Shown piece after piece: positions 9,601 to 17,343 of a stretch of DNA of 64,000 nt. Numbering within the stretch: position 1 is the first letter of the stretch; each line of letters begins with the position of its first letter. A model generated the notes under the pieces. That model ran no database searches and was not told the origin of the DNA. It saw nothing but the letters and a program-made list of their open reading frames with translations. The DNA is from Edwardsiella anguillarum ET080813. GTDB lineage: Bacteria; Pseudomonadota; Gammaproteobacteria; Enterobacterales; Enterobacteriaceae. The stretch is taken from NCBI RefSeq assembly GCF_000264765.2, contig NZ_CP006664.1:4066350-4130349 (forward strand), read 5' to 3'. Position numbers and translations under genes: made by a program.

Positions 9601-9697
9601 ACCGTTGCAACAGTTCCGAGTACTTAAGCAAATCAGCTAATCTACTCTTTAACTTAGCAAATTTAGTGCTAGGTTGTCGAGACAGCGCCATGAGCAA
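6686..9697 (-). CDS. C-terminal half of a split DUF4011-type helicase: SF1 motifs II-VI plus Vsr/DUF559-like nuclease domain
   Basis: A 1,003-residue frame that lacks its own Walker A motif. From the N-terminus there are about 440 residues of helical sequence, then Walker B and motif III (VVMDEASQVKPEDAL and VVVGDPKQLPPTSFF, about 475-505), motif V (VQGDERDVIFISFTYG) and motif VI (WRRLNVLFTRSKKRMHVF). A Vsr/DUF559-like segment with GFFIDLAV and MGIECDGAAYH follows at about 795-860, then a small helical tail resembling DUF3320. Together with the 902-residue frame upstream it equals one protein of about 1,917 residues; motif I is in that other frame. The frame stays open upstream of the ATG at 9697 as far as the G8 tract at 9738-9745. 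GC is clearly lower than in the flanking metabolic genes, suggesting acquisition. Confidence 0.85.
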   Translation of the reverse strand: MLMALSRQPSTKFAKLKSRLADLLKYSELLQRFEQSDFGDQLGNVYRGLETDCEQLMQLRDWYKKVRSHYGIGFGKRVAIGSGLFNLDGEIIKGVHLIEKSQISSRLMTLVQHVELEAKLLPRISSLLGESTSWLGEQGILMQCYQQVRETLIALQRWFISPDMSLGQMAHFSELVQNMHVLQASLENDKSQLGGFLRSNSLTFGVNKDNQQTLRIINCTADFAEQLVDKINCVALATRVRHLASSNDYDLFRHDGAQIGLKWREQIQHASLYAQETMLDREQWLKSTNGSLSALAERNERAIQQPRWLNGWINFIRCYEQMHENGLQRIWSAVITGSLPIEKVELGLALAIHDQLAREVIHIHPELMRVSGSQRNALQNSFKEYDKKLIELQRQRIAAKVACRNIPEGNSGGKKSEYTELALIKNELGKKTRHIPIRQLINRACNALVAIKPCFMMGPMSAAHYLEPGRMEFDLVVMDEASQVKPEDALGVIARGKQLVVVGDPKQLPPTSFFDRSADGEDDDDAAALSDTDSILDAALPLFPMRRLRWHYRSRHEKLIAYSNRHFYNSDLVIFPSPNAESPEYGIKFTYVSKGRFSNQHNIEEAQAVAEAVLQHAQYRPGESLGVVAMSSKQRDQIERAIDELRRNRPEFNDAIDGLYAMEEPLFVKNLENVQGDERDVIFISFTYGPSEYGGKVYQRFGPINSNVGWRRLNVLFTRSKKRMHVFSSMRSEDVLTSETSKLGVISLKGFLQFAERGKLDSLTTHTGRAPDSDFEVAVMEALNHAGFECEPQVGVAGFFIDLAVKDPGCPGRYLMGIECDGAAYHSAKSARDRDRLRQDVLERLGWRISRIWSTDWFSNPDEVLSPIIRKLNEIKTLSPEVVIPSFEYVEKIESSAEVASESIDSLMPDSGLKEQLKYFAKHVIEVALPDVDEDHRLLRPAMLEALLEHQPLSRSEFVERIPHYLRQATDLQEAQRFLDPVLALIDGAEAETNDVEFESELI

Positions 9698-9723
9698 TGC
9701 CTTGGCATTACGCCAATCACGCT

Positions 9724-12420
9724 TTAACCATGCAAATCCCCCCCCTGCTGGATAACAGAAACAGCATGCGTGAGCATCTCTTGAGAAGGCAACTGATCCA
9801 GTTGATACAAAGTAGATAGGTTATCTCTTAAAGGACGCAACGTTTCGATTTGACTCACTAAATCATGCAGTACTGCATCAATATTATCATCATCAAAAAG
9901 AGGATCTCGAACGCTGATAAGCTCGGTCGGCAAGGCTCCAAGAATCGACAACAACTCTGCGCAGAATATCAATCCAGCTTGCGAATCATCAAAATACGAA
10001 GCAATACCATCAGGTAAGGCATTTTTGAAATCGCTTAATTGCTCATAAATAGATGATAACTCATCATAGCTTAATTGGATGGACTCAAGCCACCTGATCA
10101 AATCACGTAGGGTGAAATCCTCTGCCACACCATATTTTTCCAACTCTTCACGAGGAAAATCGGACGATTGACCTCGTTCTAAAAGTCGAAGTATTCGAGG
10201 TTCGATAACTTGGCTCAACGTCTCATAATGACCTTGTAGCAAATCAAACCGATTTAAATAACAACGTACCCGTGCGATGGCATCCGATGAGTCTAACTCA
10301 GGAAGTGCCGAAAATAGCTCTGAGCCACATAGAACTGGAAGAGTCGCCTGATCCTCTACCAATTGATCAATATCATGAAGCGTATTAAGACACTCTTCCT
10401 CTAAAGCCCACTTATCAAGATATTCTTGATAAGTGTGGCGAAAATCGATAATTGACACCTGCCAAGCTTGTAATAAATCTACTATACGAGCACTGTCAAA
10501 CAGTTGAATTTGAGTGTTATTTACACCACTCCAAGGGTGCTCATATATTTCTGCATTAGCCCCCACCTGCTCGCGCACCTCCTTGTAGATGCGGCTAAAC
10601 TCTACTACTTGGTCACTCAGTCGTAATTGAGTCACCTTATCCAGTAGTTTTCCAGAGAATTTTTCGATATGAAGCGCAGTTGCATCAATATCTAATTTGT
10701 GACGATAACGGGTTGCACCACTCAATATCTGATGGATCGTTTTCCCTGTTTGCTCCCATTGGGTATTAATCAATATGGCATACTCATTGAGCTGTTGCTT
10801 AAGATCTTCATAACGTAAGATCCGGGCATCAATCTCCTCTATCGTCGGCATCATCGCCTGACTCACCAAGCGAGCGTTAATATCATCCAACACCTTACGC
10901 TTATGGGTTTTATGACTGTGCAACTCTAAGCAAAATTGCCCCAGCCCTGCACGATCTAAGCGACGCTTAACGACCTCCAGAGCAGCCATTTTCTCTGCCA
11001 CAAACAGGACCTTTTTACCGTTGAGCAAGGCTGCTGCGATCAAGTTAGTAATCGTCTGTGATTTACCACTACCAGGAGGCCCCTCAATGACCAGGTTTTT
11101 CCCACGGATAGCATCGATTAATGCACTGTGCTGCGAACTATCAGCATCATCTATTAACGGAACCTTATCATGAATTTCTGGATAACTATCGATACAATAC
11201 TCATGCTGACCGAAACCACCTGGTGAAACTGTATTCTCTTTTCCACAGCTCTGGCTGGTGAAAAAACGACGTATCACTTCATGAGACAAAATATTGCGTT
11301 GGTCATGGGGCCAACGAGCTGGATCGAGGTCAAGATACATCATCATCTTGCCAAAATTGAGCAAGCTGAGCGCACCATAACGCACCACTGACCACTTAGG
11401 TTTATGCTGCTCGACAACCTTCTTAACAGCAGCAAGATAAGACTCGGGAGTTTCCTCTTCATTAAATAAGGGAAGAGCGAGGCCAAAGTCAGCCTGAAGC
11501 TTTTCCTTCAAAGAGAGGTTTGGCAAAATATCCTCACCCGTATAATAAAGTTGAAACTTATAAAGCCCATCCTTAGGATCTAATTTTCCACGTTCACATC
11601 TCACAGGAATCGTAAATAAAGGAGCATAACGCGCCTTATCCGATGAGTCTCTCTCATACCACTTGAGAAATCCTAATGTCAAATATAGGATATTAGCGCC
11701 ACTCTCCTCCAAAGCAGTTTGAGCCTTACCGTAAATAGCGCGCAAACAAGCTTCAAGTTCATTTGGATAAAGCAGAGCCTGTATCCGATTATCGTCATGA
11801 CAGGGATTGGAAGAGAATATAGTAATCTCATTCCCTGCCTTTGCCTGCCGTTCAAAATCCTCAAGCCCTTCATAGCCCGCTACGCAGCAGGCCACCTTCA
11901 GTGCTGATAAAGAGATACCTTGATTAGCGTATTCTGTACGAACCCCTGTTAGTTCTCCATCCTGGTCTTGGGCATATTGCAAGATAAACTGGTGGGCTTG
12001 CTCCAATAGCTCCCTATCTGCATCAGAAACAACCGTTTTATGGCTATCAGGCAAGTCAAAATCTGTATCGATTCCCAAGACTTGTGCCCAATCCTTGGCA
12101 CTAGGATGAGCTCTTAACTGTATATCTTTACCATCCGGACCGACCTTAAGATAACCATGGTCTAACAATTGCTGCCTGGTTGGATCAGGAACAGGAGCAA
12201 ACTCCATCGGCATTTCCGAACAGAGAGTTTCATAAAGCTGCTCAGGCAATTCGTCAACAATACGCAGTAAAGACCCTTTGTGGGTGATAGGAAAATTCAA
12301 GAGTCGATTCCGGGACGTAAGATCCAATAACTTCTTACGCATAATCTCGAGGGAGGTTAGGACAAAATCCGAAGTTCCTTGATTGAGATCTTCTGCTGTA
12401 GAGGTCTCTACAGTCAACAT
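9724..12420 (-). CDS. N-terminal half of a split DUF4011-type helicase: DUF4011 domain plus SF1 motif I
   Basis: The first part of the same helicase gene. The DUF4011 opening LTSLEIMRKKLLDLTSRNRL is followed by several hundred residues of DUF4011-type sequence and then by motif I (VIEGPPGSGKSQTITNLIAA, about residue 450) and Ia (KVLFVAEKMAALEVVKRRL). The start at 12420 is preferred because GGAGA sits 7 nt before it; an in-frame ATG at 12432 is the alternative. The frame stops at 9724, four codons after a run of eight G. One extra G there would continue into the downstream 1,003-residue frame. DUF4011-helicase-Vsr proteins have been reported as anti-phage factors (I recall the name Hhe), but that assignment is from memory. 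Confidence 0.85.
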   Translation of the reverse strand: MLTVETSTAEDLNQGTSDFVLTSLEIMRKKLLDLTSRNRLLNFPITHKGSLLRIVDELPEQLYETLCSEMPMEFAPVPDPTRQQLLDHGYLKVGPDGKDIQLRAHPSAKDWAQVLGIDTDFDLPDSHKTVVSDADRELLEQAHQFILQYAQDQDGELTGVRTEYANQGISLSALKVACCVAGYEGLEDFERQAKAGNEITIFSSNPCHDDNRIQALLYPNELEACLRAIYGKAQTALEESGANILYLTLGFLKWYERDSSDKARYAPLFTIPVRCERGKLDPKDGLYKFQLYYTGEDILPNLSLKEKLQADFGLALPLFNEEETPESYLAAVKKVVEQHKPKWSVVRYGALSLLNFGKMMMYLDLDPARWPHDQRNILSHEVIRRFFTSQSCGKENTVSPGGFGQHEYCIDSYPEIHDKVPLIDDADSSQHSALIDAIRGKNLVIEGPPGSGKSQTITNLIAAALLNGKKVLFVAEKMAALEVVKRRLDRAGLGQFCLELHSHKTHKRKVLDDINARLVSQAMMPTIEEIDARILRYEDLKQQLNEYAILINTQWEQTGKTIHQILSGATRYRHKLDIDATALHIEKFSGKLLDKVTQLRLSDQVVEFSRIYKEVREQVGANAEIYEHPWSGVNNTQIQLFDSARIVDLLQAWQVSIIDFRHTYQEYLDKWALEEECLNTLHDIDQLVEDQATLPVLCGSELFSALPELDSSDAIARVRCYLNRFDLLQGHYETLSQVIEPRILRLLERGQSSDFPREELEKYGVAEDFTLRDLIRWLESIQLSYDELSSIYEQLSDFKNALPDGIASYFDDSQAGLIFCAELLSILGALPTELISVRDPLFDDDNIDAVLHDLVSQIETLRPLRDNLSTLYQLDQLPSQEMLTHAVSVIQQGGDLHG
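9738..9745 (-). repeat. G8 homopolymer at the frameshift of the DUF4011 helicase
   Basis: Eight consecutive C on the plus strand (G8 in the coding strand). The upstream frame reads CAG-CAG-GGG-GGG-GAT-TTG-CAT-GGT-TAA through it. With nine G it would read ...GGG-GGA-TTT-GCA-TGG and join the second half. This is the exact place where the two halves change frame. Confidence 0.9.
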
Positions 12421-12432
12421 AACATTCTCCAT

Positions 12433-12714
12433 TTCTTGGTAAAAACAGATAAAACACTTTATACTGATACAGCATCATAAAATGCTGGAAACCACTGTAA
12501 ACAGGAGGGTCTTTAGCCCCCTATTGTATCAACCTGATCGTACTATCAACTTAACGACTATTCATTGATGATGGCCAAACTTAATAGATAGACTCAAGTT
12601 ATCATTACAATACTTATTGAATAATAATGCCTGTAATATTTCTGATTGATACATAGATCGCCCTTATATTTCCATATCCTTTTTATCACTTAATCCATTA
12701 CTGTCTCGACACCG
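12433..12714. other. AT-rich upstream region of the helicase gene
   Basis: No gene is seen. The region is low in GC compared with the surroundings and should contain the promoter of the minus-strand helicase gene. An inverted stretch around 12465-12485 (GATACAGCATCATAAAATGC) is a weak hairpin candidate. Confidence 0.3.
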
Positions 12715-13370
12715 CAGATATTCACGAAGCTCTCTGCCATTCCGTTGCTTTCCGGGCTGCGTACTGCCGTATATTTAGGCTCCAGTTCCACCATTCTGGC
12801 GAACTGACGCGTATGATGAGAGCGGTAGGCTGAGTCGTTGTCTGTCAGCCATTCAGCGGGGATGTCGGCAGATTGTTACCGAAGCGACGTTCCACCGCAC
12901 CTAGCATGACGTCCTGCACGGTTTCGCTGTCATATCAATCAATACTGGCCGCACAGTGCAGGGCTTCACGATCGCAGCAGTCCAGCTGCGTACGTTACAC
13001 GCAGTTTTTCGCCATTATCACAGTTGAACTCGAAGCCTTCAGAACACCACCACCGGTTACTTTCCCCCGATGGCACTCTCCCTGTATACGCCCATTTCGG
13101 GGCGGTATCGCAGATTTACGCTCAAGCAGCAGCGTATTCTGACGCATGATACGTTATACGCGTTTGGCATTGATAATAGTCATGTCGTCAGTTTCTGATT
13201 GCCTGCGTAGCAGTGCCCATACCCGACGATAACCATACGTTGGCGAATCGCCGATAACGGTTGAATGCGGTCCAGTGCTTCAACTTACGCTTGCGTCGAC
13301 GAGCCATGGCGTGCAGTTGCGCACGTAAGATCCGGAGGCAACGACTGATAAGGCTTATTCACCATCCTCC
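12715..13370 (-). pseudogene. Decayed IS2-like (IS3 family) transposase OrfB
   Basis: Translating the minus strand in shifting frames recovers most of the IS2 OrfB order. Segments seen are an N-terminal ISRCLRILRAQLHAM, then [26 protein letters not shown] followed by a stop, [49 protein letters not shown], and finally [20 protein letters not shown] and [17 protein letters not shown]. Several frameshifts and stops separate these pieces, and the end after ESFV is missing. This is an inactive remnant of the integrase-core transposase. No OrfA or terminal inverted repeats were recognised. Confidence 0.88.
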
Positions 13371-13604
13371 GTCAACAAGGGCACGTGCACTGAACAAAAT
13401 AACGAAGGAAGGAATGTCAGAAAGTGTGCGTATTGCCTGACAGCAGCAACCGCCTGCGGGACGCTTATCCCTAATCTGATTTATTCAGCAAAGCTGGTTA
13501 TCCCGTACAGGAGCGTGCGATCCATACTGCCGCGCTCCCCCAGACCGCCGCCGCCGGCGGATAAGCAGGGGCGCCGAGGCGCCCCAAAGTCCAGGATGGC
13601 GCGC
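13371..13604. other. Intergenic region between IS2 remnant and nucleoside transporter
   Basis: No gene is seen. It contains the hairpin at 13568-13585 described separately; the rest is unremarkable. Confidence 0.4.
13568..13585 (-). terminator. Probable terminator hairpin of the xapA-nupC operon
   Basis: GGGGCGCCGAGGCGCCCC forms a 7-bp GC stem with a 4-nt loop, 19 bp after the transporter stop codon. The T-tract on the minus strand is poor, so it may be a 3'-end stabiliser or Rho-assisted terminator. Confidence 0.55.
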
Positions 13605-14864
13605 CTAGCTTAAGGAGAAGAAGATGCCGGCGATGACGGCGCTCATCAGGTTGGAGCAGGTGGCGGCCAGCACGGTTCGTAGACCGTAACGGGCGATAAA
13701 GGCGGAGCGGGAGGGGCAAAGCGTGCCGAGGCCGCCGATCAGGATCCCCATGGAGGCCAGGTTGGCAAAGCCGCATAGGGCAAAACTGATGATCACCTTG
13801 GATTTCTCCTCCAGCACCTGCAGGCCGGCCGCGCTCACCACACTGCTCTCCTTGAGATAGGGGGCGAGATCGCTGTAGGCCACAAACTCGTTCACCACCA
13901 GCTTCTTGCCGATCATGGCCCCGGCGATGCCGATGTCCGCCAAGGGTACCCCGAGCAGGAACGCGAGCGGCGAGAAGATCCAGCCGAGGATCAGCTCAAG
14001 CGAGAGCGGCATACCCACCATCTCCCCCGCCCCCGCCAGCAGCGTGTTGACCAGCGTCACCAAGCCGATCATCGCGATCAGCATGGCGCCGATGGCGGCC
14101 GCCAGCTTGAGGCCGCTGCTGGCCCCCTCGCCCGCCGCCGCCAGCAGGTTCTCCGGCTTATGGCCATCAAACTGGATGCTGTTGTCGAAGGCATAGTTCG
14201 GCTGCGTGGTCTCGGGAACGATCAGCTTGGCAAACAGCAGCCCGCCCGGCGCCGCCATAAAGGAGGCGGCCAGCAGATATTGCATGTTCACGCCCATCAT
14301 GGCGTAACCCGCCAGCACGGTACCCGAGACCGAGGCCATGCCGCCGCACATCACCGCGAAAAACTCAGAGTCGCTCATTTTGGACATGTAGGGCTTGACC
14401 ACCAGCGGCGCCTCGCTCTGACCGACGAAGACGTTGGCCACCGCCGACATGGATTCGGTCTGGGAGGTGCCGAGCAGGCGAGCCATGGCGCCGCCGATGA
14501 AACGGATCACCATTTGCATGACGCCCAGGTAGTAGAGCACGGCAATCAGCGCCGAGAAGAAGACCACCAGCGGCAACACATTCAGGGCAAAGACAAAGCC
14601 GATGCCCTCTACCGAGAAGTTGACCAGGTTGCCAAACAGGAAGTGAATGCCCGACTTGCCGCTTGCCAACACCGCCTCGACGCCATGCGCCATCCCCTCC
14701 AGCGCCCGCCGTCCCTGCGGCACGTACAGCACCAGAGCACCGATGGCGACCTGCAAGAGCAGGGCCAGCCCCACCGTGCGCAGGCGAATGGCCCGGCGGT
14801 TGGTCGATGCGAGCACGGCGATAAGGATTAGCGCCGCGATACCGAGAAATCCTGCTGCAAACAT
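13605..14864 (-). CDS. NupC-family concentrative nucleoside transporter
   Basis: A 419-residue inner-membrane protein of the concentrative nucleoside transporter (CNT) family, which imports nucleosides with protons. The N-terminal hydrophobic helices (FLGIAALILIAVLAS), the central gate region (VFVGQSEAPLVVKPYMSKMS) and GGMASVSGTVLAGYAMMGV are characteristic. AAGGAGG precedes the ATG. It begins 25 bp after xapA, so both are probably one transcript, pairing uptake with phosphorolysis of the nucleoside. In E. coli the xapA partner XapB is a different (MFS-type) transporter, so the transporter partner differs here. The exact substrate (xanthosine, inosine, guanosine) cannot be read from sequence alone. 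Confidence 0.92.
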   Translation of the reverse strand: MFAAGFLGIAALILIAVLASTNRRAIRLRTVGLALLLQVAIGALVLYVPQGRRALEGMAHGVEAVLASGKSGIHFLFGNLVNFSVEGIGFVFALNVLPLVVFFSALIAVLYYLGVMQMVIRFIGGAMARLLGTSQTESMSAVANVFVGQSEAPLVVKPYMSKMSDSEFFAVMCGGMASVSGTVLAGYAMMGVNMQYLLAASFMAAPGGLLFAKLIVPETTQPNYAFDNSIQFDGHKPENLLAAAGEGASSGLKLAAAIGAMLIAMIGLVTLVNTLLAGAGEMVGMPLSLELILGWIFSPLAFLLGVPLADIGIAGAMIGKKLVVNEFVAYSDLAPYLKESSVVSAAGLQVLEEKSKVIISFALCGFANLASMGILIGGLGTLCPSRSAFIARYGLRTVLAATCSNLMSAVIAGIFFSLS

Positions 14865-14889
14865 AGCTGGCCTCCTTGTCTTGCTCTAC

Positions 14890-15717
14890 CTACTGGAAAT
14901 GGTGGCGGATAAACGCATCGATGAGGCGAATAAAATCCGTTTCCGCCAGCTTGGCGCACCTGAGGGTCTGCTCATGGGAAAGCTGCACGTCGCCGAGCCC
15001 CTCCGCCATGTTGGTGATGGCGCAGATGGCCAACACCGCTAAACCGCAATGGGCGGCGCTCACCACCTCGGGCACCACCGACATGCCGACCACGTCGCCG
15101 CCCATCCGCTGCATCATGCGGATCTCGGCGGCGGTCTCGAAGCAGGGGCCACTGTAGGAGACGAACACGCCCTGATTGACGGCAATCCCCTCCCGCTCGG
15201 CCAGGGCCAAGGCCTCGCCGCGCAAGGTCTTATCATAGGCGTTAGCCAGGCTGAAAAAGCGTGGACCGTAGGCCTCGTCGTTAGCGCCGGTCATCGGGGT
15301 TCCCGGCATGGTATTGATATGATCGTTAAAAATGACCAGCGAACCGACGCCGATGCGCTCCGGCCGCAGAGAGCCGGCGGCGTTGGTCACCAGCAGTAAC
15401 TCGCAGCCGAGGCGTTTAAAGGTGCGCACCGGGGTGGTCATCACCTTCATGGTTTCGTGTTCGTAGTAATGGCCGCGCCCCTTCATGCAGATCACCTCCA
15501 CCCCGTGCAGCTTACCCAGAACCAGTTCGCCGCTATGTCCGGCGACGGTACTGACCGGGAAGCCATCCAGCGCCTCGTAGGGGATGACGACCTTCTCCTC
15601 TAGCGCATCGGCTAGCACGCCGAGGCCGGAGCCGAGGATCATGGCCGCGCGGGGGGCGAAGCCGGGTTTATGCTCGAGAATGGTGGCGACGGCGTTGAGA
15701 ACCGGATCGTGTGACAT
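14890..15717 (-). CDS. xapA: Xanthosine/purine-nucleoside phosphorylase, XapA-like
   Basis: A 275-residue hexameric/trimeric PNP-II type purine nucleoside phosphorylase. It resembles E. coli XapA along its length: AAMILGSGLGVLAD, GFPVSTVAGHSGELVLGKLHG, CMKGRGHYYEHE, LLVTNAAGSLRPE, DHINTMPGTPMTG and the purine-site segment ETAAEIRMMQRMGGDVVGMS. It cleaves (deoxy)nucleosides with phosphate to free base and pentose-1-phosphate in the cytosol. It is preceded by AAGAGGT and followed after 25 bp by a nucleoside transporter; the xapR-like regulator is divergent. Substrate range is inferred from similarity to XapA and not proven. Confidence 0.9.
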   Translation of the reverse strand: MSHDPVLNAVATILEHKPGFAPRAAMILGSGLGVLADALEEKVVIPYEALDGFPVSTVAGHSGELVLGKLHGVEVICMKGRGHYYEHETMKVMTTPVRTFKRLGCELLLVTNAAGSLRPERIGVGSLVIFNDHINTMPGTPMTGANDEAYGPRFFSLANAYDKTLRGEALALAEREGIAVNQGVFVSYSGPCFETAAEIRMMQRMGGDVVGMSVVPEVVSAAHCGLAVLAICAITNMAEGLGDVQLSHEQTLRCAKLAETDFIRLIDAFIRHHFQ

Positions 15718-16064
15718 GCGCTATACCTCTTGAGGGTGTAAATGAGACGTTGAGCTCACTCTAGGAGAGGTACTGGCAGATAAAAATCGCTAAAATCGGT
15801 CTAACTATCCTGATTTTCGGCACAATAAAGCCACGGAGAGCGGCCGAAAATGGGATTGACACGCCAAGGTTGGGCTGATGGGGGCCGTTTGGCGGCCATT
15901 TATCCCCGGATTGCAGAAAGAGTTAAGTAAAAAACGCAGGCAACGGTGTGAGGCGGAGCGGGAATCGCCCGCGCACCGATCCGCGAACCGACGCCCTCGG
16001 CGCTGCGATCTTTGACCGGGATCGCACCGGCGTCCCCCATCCACGAGAGCAGGAGAGCCGTCCA
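15718..16064. promoter_or_regulatory. Divergent xapA / xapR control region
   Basis: About 350 bp between divergent genes, the normal place for a LysR-type operator. The inverted hexamers AAAATC (15792-15797) and GATTTT (15812-15817), 14 nt apart, are the best operator candidate seen. No -35/-10 pair was assigned with confidence. Confidence 0.35.
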
Positions 16065-17012
16065 TTGTCCCTCGACAACCACTGGCGCGATCGCGTCTCC
16101 CTCAAGATGCTACGCTACTTTCACGCGGTGGCCAGCCACGGCCACTTCAGCCGTGCCGCCGAGCGGCTCAATGTCTCCAAGTCGCCGCTTAGCGCCCAGA
16201 TCCGGGAGCTCGAATCCCTGCTGGGGGCGGCGCTGTTCGATCGCCATACCCGCCAGGTGAGCCTCACGCCGACCGGCCATCTGCTGCTGGCCGAATGCAC
16301 CCTGTTGTTCGACATGCTGGAGAGTAGCCTCAACCGGGTGGTACAGGCGGGTCGCAGAGAGCGCAACCAGATCCGCATCGGGCTGATCAGCACCGTTTTC
16401 TGGGCCGGCTTTGGTGAGGTGATCCGCCAGTGTCACCAATGCTACCCCGAGTTGCAGATCAGCTTTACCGAGCTCTCTCCTGAGCGGCAAAAGCAGGCGC
16501 TGCTCAGCAGGGAGATCGATCTCGGCCTCGCCCGTTTCGCCGACACCATCAATATTCACCCGCTGTTGGCCGAGAGCCTCTATCGCGAATCGATGATAGT
16601 AGTGGTATCGGACGAGCATCCCCTACGCGATCGCAAGCGCGTCTCCTTGACCGAGCTCGCGGAGGAAGCCTTCGTATTGATGAGTCGCGCCAACTCCGCC
16701 TCGACCAACCTCATCATCAACTCTTGCCTGATGGAGGGCTTCTACCCCCGGCTCAATCAGGAGGTGGTCGAACCCAACACCTTGATGGCGGTGGTGGCCA
16801 CCAGCCAGCAGGTGGCGCTGGTACCGGCCAGCTACAGCCGCCAGAAATGGCCCCATGTGCGTTTTATCCGCCTCCAACAAGCCATTCCCGCCGACCTCTG
16901 CGTGCTCTACTCTCCCCCCGGCGAGACGCCGCCGGCGGCAACGGCGCTGCGACACGTCATCGACACCATGGATGAGCTCATCAATTCGGGGGAGCGCCGG
17001 GGCGCACTCTAA
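16065..17012 (+). CDS. LysR-type regulator, XapR-like
   Basis: A LysR-family transcription factor. An N-terminal winged helix (LKMLRYFHAVASHGHFSRAA, NVSKSPLSAQIRELE) precedes a substrate-binding domain similar to E. coli XapR (QIRIGLISTVFWAGF; a C-terminal RLQQAIPADLCVLY). The frame is open from 15948, but the TTG at 16065 is preferred because AGGAGA lies 8 nt before it and the resulting 315-residue protein has normal LysR length. Its position divergent to xapA suggests it activates xapA and the transporter in response to a purine nucleoside. That role is inferred from context. Confidence 0.88.
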   Translation: MSLDNHWRDRVSLKMLRYFHAVASHGHFSRAAERLNVSKSPLSAQIRELESLLGAALFDRHTRQVSLTPTGHLLLAECTLLFDMLESSLNRVVQAGRRERNQIRIGLISTVFWAGFGEVIRQCHQCYPELQISFTELSPERQKQALLSREIDLGLARFADTINIHPLLAESLYRESMIVVVSDEHPLRDRKRVSLTELAEEAFVLMSRANSASTNLIINSCLMEGFYPRLNQEVVEPNTLMAVVATSQQVALVPASYSRQKWPHVRFIRLQQAIPADLCVLYSPPGETPPAATALRHVIDTMDELINSGERRGAL

Positions 17013-17021
17013 CGATCGCCG

Positions 17022-17078
17022 CCTAGGGCGTGTCCCGTAACTGTGCGCGGCGTCGACGCTCACGACCCGTTACGGGAC
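17022..17078. repeat. Palindromic element, copy 1 (between xapR and atoS)
   Basis: Arms GTCCCGTAAC (17032-17041) and GTTACGGGAC (17069-17078) pair perfectly around a 27-nt loop. A 45-bp core (17034-17078) is identical to 20572-20616 beyond atoC. The left flank CCTAGGGCG (from 17022) is the mirror of the right flank of copy 2. It may act as a terminator for xapR or as a REP-like element. Confidence 0.85.
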
Positions 17079-17343
17079 ACAGGCCACCCCACGCTGAGCG
17101 TCTGATGGCCATCGCTCAGAGACCTGACGCCGACGCCGAGACGGCTGCGGCGCCTCGCACCCGCCCAGCAATCCCCAGCGGCCGGCGGGCCGCCTCTCTC
17201 CCCCTGCCATCGCGGCATCCCCGCGGCGCGGCGCCGCCGCACATATGTGCCGCACTTGCCGGAACATGATGCGCCGCTGAGAAACCGCCGGCGCAAACGT
17301 CGATAATGGGGGTTTGCCTACGCCGAGCCACCGGGATACCTGC

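Noticed and set aside
12873-13142. Plus-strand 89-codon frame over the IS2 remnant
   Set aside because: Antisense to the decayed transposase, which explains the sequence better.
15805-16082. Short minus-strand frames upstream of the xapR-like gene
   Set aside because: No family pattern, overlapping each other in different frames; the region is a divergent control region.
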